Shown here: one piece after another, positions 1 to 12,900 of the stretch
How positions within the stretch are numbered: position 1 is the stretch's first letter
Layout: every line of letters begins with the position of its first letter
Assembly (NCBI GenBank): GCA_002633005.1
Contig: NMRA01000460.1
Coordinates: 177,653-241,652 of the forward strand
Origin: Phoronis australis
Lineage: Eukaryota; Phoronida; Phoronidae
Direction: 5' to 3'
DNA length: 64,000 nt
Made by a program: the position numbers and the translations under genes
The notes under the pieces: generated by a model
The model's database searches: none
The model's input: the letters and a program-made list of their open reading frames with translations, nothing else
Told to the model about the DNA's origin: nothing

Positions 1-775
1 GATGGTCCTTGATGTATCTTAATAAAATTTGGCAAATGTTGATTTTCAGACTTATCCAACAAAAATAGAGCCCCCTGGTGGCGCTTTTTTGTTTCTACCT
101 CAAGTTCCTTGATGGACCTTCATGTTAGGTATTCATGTTAAGGAGAGCAAAGCTGATGTTGATTTTTGGACAAATATGACTACTGTAGCATCCTCTAGTG
201 GCAACTTAGGTTTTCATTCCTTGTATCTTAATTTCTTCCAGTTTCTTGACAGATCTTCATGAAGTTTGACATGTAAACTTCCATGATAGAAGTACCAATA
301 CCTGTGAATTTCAGACAGCTTTGTTGGTTTTTGCGCCTCCTAGCTGTCATTGTTTATTATTTTTGTCATGTGTCTCTTTCTTGATGTCCGAATCATCATA
401 AATGTTGGAAAATGTTTTCCTATTGAGGAGGATATGACTGACATCTGTTTTCAGACTGTCCTATTGCACTGCCTGGTGAAAATTTTAGTGTTCTTTTCAT
501 CTGTCTCATTATCTATCAAGTTTTTTGTTGAATCAAATTTGGCATATGTGTTCTGTTGAGGAAAGAATGGCTGGTGTTGATTTTTGGATGGAGCTTGGTG
601 CACCCCGGTGACAAATTGTTATTGTGTCTCCCTTCATATCTACCAAGTTCTTAGTGGATCTTCAAGAAACTTGTCAGATGTTCTTACAGAGATTATATGT
701 TGATTTTCGGATGGATTTATAAGTACCATGGAAATATTTTAAGAATGAATTTCTCTTATTTCTTCACGATTTCTG
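1..775 (+). repeat. Internal units of a ~145-bp repeat element, ends missing
   Basis: Degenerate copies of a module seen again at 3545-6090, 12759-14070 and 14255-14943. Each unit contains a version of 'tttcggacagatctgac', then 'gccccctagtggca', then 'catgaaatttggcaaat', at roughly 140-150 bp intervals. Neither conserved terminus of the family is present, so this is a fragment. It lies in the NPRL3 intron upstream of the first exon visible here. No NPRL3 exon was found in 1-914. Confidence 0.7.
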
Positions 776-914
776 ATGCACAGGGTTTTTTTGGGGGAGC
801 TAAGTCACTTTGGGGAAATGGGTCCTAGTGTACTCTTTCAGAAGACCCCTTACACGTGTGATTTAAACCATGTTCATTCTCAGGTACATTGATTAGCTTT
901 TTCTACTGCTGCAG

Positions 915-3900
915 GCATCAGTTGATAAGTCGGCCATAAGTTGTTACCAAGAACTGTCTCAGAGGCTTGCTATTGCCTTATGTCATGAGGAACAACGGTG
1001 CAGCTATCTTAGCCAACAAACTCGGCTGATGCTTCAACTGATTGAGGAGAACGCAGCCCTTCCAGAGGGTAAGCACAGTCTTATGAGTTTTTGATATACT
1101 GTATTTGCCCTAATAAGCGCCTATGCCTCTATAAGCGTCCCCACGAGTTTTCAGACTTTGCTAAAATAAGCGCCCAGTCCATGAACGCCGTGTACATGCG
1201 AAAAATGCCTTACCTACAATCTAAAATTCTACAGTAACCTCTTCAATTTATCAATAAAATCCGACATTCCTGAAAAAATCATTGTGCTCGGAATTTGTAG
1301 ACCACGAGCCTCGCCGCTATGTCGCTTTTTAGCTTTGACTATACACTTCAAACTTCCCTGTGCTACAAAAAGAATGCAAGTTTTGCTGATCTTGCGAGGG
1401 ACGTGTCCTTTTATGGTGTGGTCTTTCAGAACGGAAGCAGCATACTTCTCAAAGGGATTGTATGGTATCTTTCCAGTACAGATCTTCTCCCTCAGCGGGA
1501 ATCCTAATTTCTTTGTACACGTGAAAGTCGCTAATCGAAGACAAATAAAAACTTACTTTAGCTGAAATGTAGTGCATCATTTTTGATTTGATACAAAAAT
1601 TGTCTGCTTCATGCAAAATTTAAGTCTACTAACACATTGTTCAACTTGTCAAATTAGTTGTTATTTTTGTATGTAGACAGCATCGAGAATCCTTTCAAGT
1701 CTATGTTGCACAAGTATGCTTTGGCTCAAGACCTCAAGTGCACATTTGATTCGTAAGTACCCATCCAATATATGCACAGCACACACCAAAAGTATTCATA
1801 TAGCAAACTGACATGGAAATCCCCATCATGAGGACTGAGTGGAGGCCAAACTCATCATCAGATTATCTTTCCTCCTTGAACGAGAATAAAGATGACTTTA
1901 CAAAAGTGTTAGAAAGGTTGCTTAGTAATTCTCTAATTACATTTTTCCTGTTACAGAAGTCATTTTCATGCATAATTAACCATCGTGATGGTGAAACGGT
2001 ATTTTGCTTGATTGCAGTTGTCCTGTACTGTATGTATTATTAGCTTGCCAAACAGTGGTAAAATGCCGCCACTAATTTTGTGTGGCTTTGAGAAAACACT
2101 GAATTAGGGTATAAAATGGTATGTTTACACCTAGAATTCTCATTATTGATATAAGTAAACATTTCTCATTGCTAGTGAATTGTTGGTGACTGGCGTTATT
2201 GATGCAGCGATAATTTTAAGAGTGCATTCCTCGTCAGTGGTGCAAAAATGATTTCATTAATGCCCTGCGTTTGCATAATTTGTGCCAATGGGCCCATTCA
2301 AGTTGGAAGCGAAAAAGGACAAAAATAACATGGCTCATAGGTCCTCCAAATTAACCCATAGACGTGAGTGTCAATTCACCCATAGTGACGTTATTCTAAA
2401 ATGATCCTTGTTGATGGCATCCTAGATCTATTTAATCATTGAAACTTATCAACTGCAGTGAATTTTGGTGAACATTGGAGGACAATGGTCCTTGGGATAG
2501 TAGTGCACTGGCTGACAAAGTCAAAGTTTCATTATGAATTATTTCAGTATACATAAATGGTGCATTTTCATTTGTTAAGCAAAAATTGAGGTTCTTTGTA
2601 ATTTAAAGTTTGGTCAAGTCATGACTGATCTATTGAGATACTAGTTGCTTGTGTGTCAACCTAAGACAAGATCTCTTGTCAACACTGCTCTTCTTACATC
2701 AATGTCAAAGTCTTTACTACATACTTTATAATGACATAATAACAAATGTTCTCATGCCTCATTCTTAATTAACGTGGTTGTGTTGTAGATTGAGAGAAAC
2801 TGGTGTTGTACAACTCAGAGTAAACAACTGGATCAATGTTAGTTTTTGTCTTCCACACATCACTCACAACATTGGCTCTCTACAGAAAGGAGGAAAAATT
2901 GAGGTAAGCTCATGCTGTGCTATACTGTGTTGAAGCTTGCTGCCCAAAACTCATCAAATTAAACAGTTATTTACCTTAGCGTTGTTGAAAATTTTCTTAA
3001 ATGTTTAATATTAAGCAAGTATGGGGCATCGATAAATTGCTCCTGGATTCTGAATCAAGGTCCTCCCCTTGTGGTAATTTTAGGCTGTTGTGAAGTTGTC
3101 AGTTTGTCAAATCTTTGTATTTCACGAAGAAAAAGGCATTGTTCTGTATGTAATGTAAATGTGGTGCTAAGAATTGAAATGCTTTGCCTTACTTTTGTTC
3201 ATCTTTAAATCTAAATTTAGTCCTAAGTGGTGCTTGTTCTTCTTTTGTAGCCAGAGGCTGTTCAGAAGTGCTTGAAATATTTGAGGTAAAATATTTTTCA
3301 ATGACTTGAACTTTAATCAATAATTTAGTGTTCGAGGGTATTTAAATAACTATGTTTTACTTGAGTTTTCTTGTCAACTGCTACCGGTTTTGCAATTTTT
3401 ATATAATAAAGTTTACTTCTGTATCTTGGGAGCTCTTTGGCAAGTTGGTTTCTGTTTAGGAAATGACGGTGCATCTCCATATGCGGATGTCATTGATGTG
3501 TTATGCTGTCCAATTGCTCAAATGATCATTATGAAAAGTTTGTTCGTTTAAAACAAAACTGATGTTGATTTTTGGTCGGGCGTAACCACTTTGGCTTATC
3601 CCTGGGTTGAATTTTTTACCTGTGGCTCAATATCTACCGAGTGTCTTGGCAGAACTACATGAAATTTGATATACATGCTCCTGTTGAGGAGAGTATGCCT
3701 GATTACAGTTTTGAGGCAAATCCGACTACTGTGGAGGCCCTTTATTGCAATTTTAGTTTTCTTTGCATTTGCAAATAACAATAGTTCCTTGATGGATGTT
3801 CATGAAATTTGGCAAATGATTTACTATCAAAAACAAAACAGCACCGATTTAAACAGATTCAACACGTGCTATGCTTACTTGTGGCCTTATTATCATTCAT

Positions 3901-6900
3901 GTATTTTTGTCATTCGGCACATTATCTGCAAAACTATGAATAAAACTGTAATGAATGGTAGGAGGTTTGTTCCTGTTGAGGAGACCATAGCTGATGTTGA
4001 TTTTCGGACTAATCCAACTACGGCACACCCCAGTGGCATCAATGTCTACCAAGTTTTGAGATGTATCTTTATGTCATTTAGATTATGCAGTCTTAGTAAG
4101 GAGAGCGATTTTAGTTTTCTTAATGTCTGCGGGAGCACTAATTTAGTTCTTTGATTTATCTTTACGTAATTTTAATGCTCCCACATATTTATGTGGGTGC
4201 GTATTGCCGTCAGCTCTGTCTGGGCGCCTGGGCCTCCGGCGTTCACGGCTGTATCTCCTGACCCCCTTGCAGGAACTTATTGAAATTTGGCAGGTGAGTT
4301 CCTATGTGGCTGATGACAGATGGCGACGACTGACCTGAATTCCTGAAATTTGGCAAATAGGCTTGTAGACATTTTTGTTATTTTTGCATCCATTTTCTGG
4401 CGTCGGCCTCTCTATCTGTCATATCGGTCAAAGGATCATTAAAAAATTTGCAGATGTGTTGCTGATGAGAAGACCACCACTGACGTTGACTTTCGGACTG
4501 GTCTGACTACTGTGTCACTCCCTAGTGGCGTTTTTTTTGCATCTGAGGCCGAATCTCCTTAATCCTGTGAATTAGCTTTGTGAAATTTGAAAGATGTGTT
4601 CCCATGTAGTCAATGACAAATGGTAACAAATGTTGAGCTAATCCAAATACGACTGTGCCCTCTAGTAGCAAAATGTTTTTTACGTTTTCCTCTGTATCTT
4701 CAGAGTTCACGAGTGTATTTTCATGAAATTCAGCAGATAGGTTTCTATTAAGGAGATGACACGCCTTCCCATTTTCAGACAGATTTGATGGTTTCTGTAC
4801 CACCTGGTGTCCATTTAAAAGTTTTTGCATAATTATGTTTTTGGCTTCTGCCTCCTTATCTGCCAAACCACTCAAAGGACAATTATGAAAATGACAGTTA
4901 TGTTACTGATGGGAAGACCCTGTCTGATGTTGATTTTCGGATGTTTTTGAATATTCTGGCATTCTTTTGGGGCAATTTTGCTTTTTTGTATCTACAGCTA
5001 AATATCTCTTAAAGGATCTTTGCGAAATTTGGCTGATGGTCTTCTGTATAGATGGCAACATATGTTTCAGACCAATTGGAATATAGCTGTGCCCCCTATT
5101 GTTTTTTACGCTTGTCTCCATATCTTAGGAGTTCCTTGGCTTATATTCATCTTGAACTAACAAGTGGTCCGAGTTTTCATCAATTTTGGCAAATAGTTGT
5201 GTTATACAGAGAGGACGCTTCCTCCTCAATTTGGATGGGTTTGACGCATTCTGTGCCACCCAATGGCCATTTTTATGATACTAAAAACACCCACAGAAAA
5301 CACAATGTTTGCGGTGCTATCATGGGCGTATTTCAATGCTCAGTGTTGCTCTTGTTATAGATGTGTTCCTATTGAAGAGACTGCCATTGATTTTCACTTA
5401 GATCTGGCTACTGTGACACTTGCTAGTGGCAATTTTGATTTTGCATCTGCCTGAGTTTGTGATGAATTTTTATGAAGTCCAGCAAATGTGTTCCCATTAA
5501 GGACAGGATGGATGGCATTGATTTTTGAATGGCTCTGACTAATGTGGCATCTCTTTGTGAGAAATTAGTTTTCTTTGTGTCTCTGCTTCGATGTTTATCT
5601 GTGTTGGGTCTTCATAAAATTCGGCTGTTCTGTTCATGTTAAGCGTTGAACAGCACTTGTTTAATTTTGAATAGAGTAGGTGAATGCTGCACCACCTTGT
5701 GGCAATTTATATTTTATGCAGCCATTTTACAATCTATGAAACCTTGTAAAGGTTGTTTTGAAACTTAGTGTGTATGTTTGCATGGGGGATGGGACAGCAG
5801 CACTGTGGCACCTCCTCGTTGCAAGTTTTTGGCATTCAGCTCTCTGCCCAACCACTTGTGAATGAGTGATCATAGCACTTATCTTACATATTAGATGGCA
5901 ATCCTTAATTTCTGGACAAATGTCACTAGTGCTTCACCTTGTAGTGATAGTTATTTTTTGTCGTCCATCCTGGTATCTTCCAAATTGATGGATATTCGTG
6001 GAATTTAATTGTTGGACGACTTGCATTTGTGCCCCCAAGTGCCTATTTTAAGTTTACTAAGTGCTGTTCCCTCTAGTGGGAGTGTTTAAAATAATGATCA
6101 TCCCTTGTTACTGTGCTAAATGCGATGCAAACAGTGAGTGCATATCATCTATCTAGATTGCTGTTACTTTTTGTAGACCATTTCATGCTATGTTGCTTTT
6201 GGTCAATGAAGACACCATTATTCAGACTCTGCCAGTTGACGCTAGCCCCACACTGATACGTCTGCTGAAGATTGCTAGTCCAATGAAAAGTCTCCAGTGT
6301 CTGGCTGCTGATGCAGATCTCCCTTTGTCTCAGGTGTGGTAAAGTAATAAAGATGCTAACAGTTAACAGCAGATAAAAAAAATTCAAGACTGAAAGTTAC
6401 AAAGTGTTTCTTTCTGAACTTGTGATGCATTTGTCACTGAAAATAGTCGGTGTGAGCACAAATCAATCCAACAATTCTGTTTTGAAATTACTTCATTTGG
6501 TCAAAAATGAAATGACTGTTTTGCTATACCTTTTTGCCCTAATTTGCTTATTTTATCTTTTTGGGGAATTTTGCAACATTATTTAAATTATTTGAAATCC
6601 TTTAAATAATTGAACCAAAAGATCTTTACCTAGAAAGCACTGCTCAATCATAAATTAAGTTCAGCTTAGATCTCTTCTTGGCTATAAAACTTATAAACAG
6701 TAATTGTTCTATCTTTTCTAACAACATTTTGCATTTCTTATTGCTTGCTATTAGAGGGAGATAAATCCTTCAATCCTATAAATAAAAACCAACAACGTAA
6801 AGATTCATTTGGGTTTCAGGTATTTCACCTGGTGTGTCACTTGGTATACTGGGCCAAGGCAACGATAGTGTACCCATTATGCGAGAGTAACGTGTATGTG

Positions 6901-9900
6901 TTGTCTCCAGGGGCAACGACTTATGTGTAAGTATATGCAGAGGAACTGGAGTTATCATGAGTGAACCATTTTAAACTGCTTGTGAATTTCATCCTTCCAT
7001 AAATGGTCTATGCTGTGCTTTGGCCACGCAGTAATGAGAGCGGTGGACTCTCAACTGAAAGGTAGTGGATTCAATTCCTGGCTCAGCGCTTTAGTAGTTT
7101 TGTTGATCTAGTCAACCCAGCTGTGTGAACTAGTGCCATCTGTGGTCAGGAAGTAACCTGGAATGGACTGATGTCCTGTCCAGTGAGAGAGTTGAAAGAC
7201 TGTATTGCTCATGCTGCTGAAGTGGCTCAGTGAGCATGACGATTCGTCAAGGATGTATTAATACCTACTTTGTACCTGTCAGAATAACATAATTGTGCTA
7301 TTGTGACAGACGCGTTCAACTTTGAACTTGGTTTCAAGATTATTTTTCTGAGCTTTTGAATGATGTTCTCCAATATAAAACCTGTCAAAAAACAAAAACT
7401 AAACAAGCTTTGAGCAAATAGCCCGCTTTACGTACAAATAAGCATGCACCTACATTCAACAGCCCCACAATGCAACTTTTCTCTGTTACGTGACTTGAAA
7501 CTACAATTACAATTTAGGTAGGCAAGTATTAACCATCTTTTGCCATGAAACGTTCTAGCCGTGGTGTGAAACTGTAGAGATTGGATGAAATTAAATTTTA
7601 TCTTCAGCGTCTTTTCATTGCAATATCTCGTCAAAAAATTGAGAATCTGGGCAGTCACAGATCACTGAACATGAATGGCTGCAAGCAGTTGGCATTGATT
7701 GAAATAAGTGACTGTATACCAAAATTGACAGCATTTATATTATGCTTAGTGTCCATTGCCAGTACAGTCATGCTACATTCTCAGTGGTTTTGCTGTTGAG
7801 CTTCCTGGAGTTCACCATATCTTTGTTAGACTATAATTTCAAAAGATGGTGTTATTTTTCCACAGCTATTCTGTGCATTGCTCTGTGGTGTTAAGTGTGT
7901 AAACTATGAAACAAAACCTGTTATTTTTTAGCAGTTTGTGAAGCCTATTAAAGTTTTGAGAGCTTTAAACAATGAAAGAACTGCAGTCATCCACCATGGA
8001 ATATTCCTTGCATTATGTGTTTTTTGGCATAGCTTATTTGCAAATCTAACTGAACTGTTAATCCGTACTTGCAAAGTTAACTTTTGCGCACATATGTGCT
8101 ACCATACCATAAAGCACTTTGTCAACATTATTTCTCTGGGTTTCAGTGCTTATTTTGTACTTCTGTTATTAGATGGATTATCTTTCCTGGTTTTCAGGAA
8201 CTCTCCCTTGGTGGCAGACTTTGTTGAGGAATTTCCCGACTTGTCCCTTCCTGCTATCATGTCTGAGTTTTCTCTACCAACACCATTGGGTGAACACACT
8301 GATGTATTAGGCCTCCCTCAGGAGCAGGTGAGGATATCCATTCTGTGTGCACTGGGTGAAGTTTCATGAGCTACCGTATTGTGAATGACTGTGGTAAAAT
8401 CTCACAACTGCAGACTTAAAATTATTGCCAAAAGTGACTTTTTTGTTTTTTTTAAGGACTTCAAATACTATAGTGAATGCTGGCAAGTTTTCAAAATGTT
8501 GTTGGATGGTTGATACATGTATGGTACAGACCGTGAACATAATAAAGCGTCCATTTGATATTAGATCTTTCACGGAGATAATAAAATTTTACCTGTCTGC
8601 CATATTGTGTCTTAAATCCATTAGATTTTACCATTATGATAGTTTTTACAGTGATGTATTGGGAATTGCACATGAGCAGTTGAGAAAAGCTATTTCTGTA
8701 TACACTGGTGAAGTTTAATGAGCTGAACACATTGTACCAAATTTTATTTTTGTTTGGTTTAAGTTTTCATTGACTCCATAATCATGCATTCACAGTCACA
8801 TAGTAACAGGCCCTGGTGAGAATATCTATGTATTCTGTAATTTCTTAAAGGAGTTTCGAAAATAATCAGTTTTCAGTTCCAGTACTGTTGATGGAACACA
8901 CACGAGTGTTTTTTTGTTTAGCAAAGCCACTGAAATTGCTTTTGCATTAAATCAAGGTTCTCATTCGTTTCCTTGCACACATTCACTAGTAAAACCGAGC
9001 TCAGAGGAGTAGGAGACACTTTTGTGCAATGCTCAATTGCCAACCAGTGAAGCCAGGATTCGAATACGGGTCTCCCAAACGGGAGTCTGGAGCTCAAACC
9101 TCTGAGTCACACTGTCTCCTCAGCAGTTTGATTGAATTCACCACCATTGGGACTACGTGGTTCTGAACACATTAATGTACATTCTTGGAAACTGTTTGTT
9201 ATTCCCTTCATTTAGGTTCTAATCCATTTTCATTGTCAGGCCCAGAAAGTGCAAATAGTTGTGTGGATGTTGCGTCACCGTCTGCTATTGCAACAACACA
9301 CCTATGTCTACTTGATGCCAACTAACGAGGGGTTGACCAGTAGGACATCACTTAGCACTGCTGAGTCTATGAAGTCAGATGAGTTCACTTTGGCTGTTCA
9401 GACAGGATTTGACCGATTGTCGGGTAAGGGAACTTAAGAAAAACTAGATTGTAAGTTTGCCTTGATAGACTATCCGTCCACCTAGCCAGTACAGCTATTT
9501 GGGAACTGTACAAATTACTGAGAACTTAAAAATTCCGAAATTACGATCAAGGTATCTCACTGATTCACTAAAAGTAGTTCCACTAAGAGCTCCGGTATAA
9601 TTCTCATGTTTATTAATTCCGTGTACAACATGTTTGGATAATAGCCTGTTCAAATCAGTGATAATAGCTTTCCACTATATTGCCTTGAAGCCCCGAAGAT
9701 TACATCTTGGCCGTTTTACATTATGTTGTGGGTTAGTGCCCGTTCGTGCAAGCACTCTCTCCCAAGTGTTAAAAAAATTGTATGAAGCATACCTTGCTTG
9801 ACAAAGTACCCTTTTCAGAATGCCTGTGTGTGTGTGTATNTGTCTGTGTGTGCGTGCATGTGCGTATGGTGTGAATTTATATCAATTCGCCTAAGTCTCA

Positions 9901-12900
9901 GAAATTATGGATTTTTTGTAAGAATTGTTTTACTCAAGTGCCTCTCATATAGGCCCATGCACCTAAGCTTCACCTTAAGTTTAGAGATATGCAGCATTCC
10001 CTTGCAAATATGCATGTCTGGATGTTATTTTTGAGCCTTTGTCCGCTCTTAGCATTTAATGTTGAATTGAATACGCCAGCCAATGTCTGCCTCATTTTGA
10101 AATGGGTATGTCATGATTCACTCAAGTTATGTTTGAGAAACATTTTCCTTATTTAGGTTACTTCCCAGCCACATATGGCTGGTACTCATTGTATACAGCT
10201 GAGTCAACTGGAACCACTCAGTCTAATTTCATTGCTCAATGGCACAACTACATGACTGTAGCAGACAGGGATTGAACCCTTAGCATTTTGGTTGGGTTCC
10301 CACCATACTTACTGCTGTGCCACAGTGGCGCCCACCATGTCTAGCTTACTAACCCAATTTTGTAACGGTAAATAATGGTTTTGACAGAAAGCACAGAAGT
10401 TTAATGCCACTTTAACCTGCATATATTTTAGTGTCCAGTGATGATGGCTATTCCTTGTCAAGTGGCTTTTCCGCCATTTCCAAGTCTCCATCTACAGCAG
10501 AAGTCCGCAGCGATGCAGTAGTCAGTGAGGAAGTGCGCATCCAGCACCGTCTTCAGGACAATCTGCTCACGTACTTGCATGACGAGGAGAAAAGAGCTAT
10601 CATGGCAGTGCCTGCAGCAAACAATATGGACGATTTAAAGTTATTTACTAGGTACTCCCTTGATTTGTTTTCATTTTCACTAGATATTGTATTTGCCTCG
10701 GTGTAAGTCCCGGGGGTATGAGCCCACCCCCAATTTTTGTACATTTTGGTGTATAAGGCTTCCTGCTCGGCTACAGTAGGCCTACACGCTAAACGACAAA
10801 ATACTGTTTCCCGCGTCTTGACGGTCAATTCCACCACCAGGTTCTTTTCTGCTTAACTCCGACTGAAAATGACTGGTCATGACCCCTCATGATCACAACT
10901 GCAATTTCTTAACACCATCTTCTAATGCCCCCACATGTAGAGTAACCAGTGCTCTAAACGACAGGATGTGAGCAACTTTACTCCCGTCATTCGTAACTTC
11001 GAAGGACTGCTACCGAACTATAGTCATTCATTGTCCAAATAATAGGGTCTTTGATGTCACATTGATAGCTGTAAAAGTTTTACTAGCTCTAACTTTCGAT
11101 CACTCAACATTTTTTCTACAGCTTTTAGTAGACTTTGTTAAACTGCGGCATAAGACAGACGCCTTCGTGCAACTCGATCGCCGAAAAACCATAATTACGA
11201 AAAAAAAAAACGTTAACCAATTAGCAAAGTACATACAGAAAACCAATATTTGTCCTATGAGAGGAAGATTGTCCTTCTGAATATTTTAATGGAGTTGTGT
11301 GTTTTGAAAGCATAACCACTCTAATCATGAAACATGACATTTGATCCCATGGGTTGTGCATTTCTAATACAAATAACAATACTGTTAGGAGCTGTCACAC
11401 CAGAAAAGAAACAAAATATCGAATATTCATGGAATTCTTCATATCCTCAAAACTACCGACGAATGACGTCACGGGAGGATCATTGCCGGAAAGAGGTGAC
11501 ACTGAATAAAAATTCAAAGCAACCGACCGAATGAACCTCGGCTTATTTTATCCGAACACCAAAAATTTCCCTTACACCGCCAATCTTATATTGTTCTTAA
11601 CTTTGTAGAATTTTCGACACCTTGCCCTTGGATATGATGATACAGCTATGTACAAAACTACCCCGGCAATCCCGCTGTATTTTCACGCATAACTGAGACC
11701 AGTACATGTACCAGTTTTAATCTAAAACAACTTCCGATAGAATGAGAAACTAACGCGTTGTAGTTTGCCAACGGGTGGCATTGGTCATAAAGAATTGTTT
11801 GTTTACGATCTATTTAACCCAAACTATAGGAATAGTGAATAGCCTTTGCTTTTTATTAGCTTTACCATCACGACAGACCGGCTACCATGATGGTCAGTAT
11901 TCCGCTTACACTCAACCAACCGTCAACGTAGAATTTCTCTTCATTTTCTGCTGTCTTGTACTCTGTAAACGTATCCACCTTGCCAATTGTCAATTGAAAC
12001 AAAGCCGTTCTCTAGCAACCTTAGAAAACAGATACTGATAGCAAGGATTTGTTACAAACACGTATTGTTCCTCTGTCATAGCGTCACCTATGGAGGAGAA
12101 TAGTCCCTTGAAAAGATGGTAACCGATACGCAGAAATCCGTGTGTGGGCAGTGCGAATATCTTGGATGATTGTAATAATCACGTGGTCAAGGAATGAGCT
12201 TAGAAAATATAATGAATCATTTACAATGCTGCTGACATTTTCAAATGCATTGTTCTACTGTTGTTGTATCGTAAATATCCGATGACGTTACAGAGGGCTT
12301 GGTGACATGCAAAACTACATGCCGGAAAACTACCATTGTCACTTGCGTGCACCAGAATTGTAAGCACTTGTCCAATGCAACTTGATTTTGGTGCGAATGT
12401 GGCAAAGCAACCAGATCGTAGATAGATAAAATGTTGAAAGCAAGCCTCAAAATGCACATTGATTAGGATGTCTTTGCGGAAGACTCGAGGCACAAGCCAT
12501 TGGGTCAACCTGAAGTCAAATCTCATTTTCTTACACCCTCACACCCAGGGGGGGGGCTATGGGGGCTCCAACAAGGCCCCATATGGTGAAGTGGGCAAAT
12601 AGGTACATCTCAGAGAAACAACTCCGAAAAAGTAGAAAACGAGACAAAAGTCCACTAAAACGGCAGAAACTACCAAATTTTGACGAATTCACAATTCATA
12701 GCTCTGAACGTACCCCGTGAATGTCCACATTTGCAAATGTTCGAGCCCCCTATTTTTATGCGCACACATATTTATATGTGGAGGCATTATTCCGTCATCT
12801 CCCTCCGTCCGTCCGTCCGGGCGGCGTCCGTCCGGCAACGGTCCGGCGTGCGGCGTCCACTGCTCTATCTCCAAAACCCTTTGACATACGTTCATGAAAT

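Noticed and set aside
3666-4154. 162-codon open frame
   Set aside because: Lies wholly within the ~145-bp-unit repeat and has no protein similarity.
7021-7090. Possible functional tRNA gene
   Set aside because: A- and B-box-like sequences are present but stems do not pair well and a SINE body follows.
12221-12526. Two overlapping minus-strand open frames, briefly considered as a zinc-finger remnant
   Set aside because: Cysteine and histidine spacing does not fit THAP or other fingers I know.
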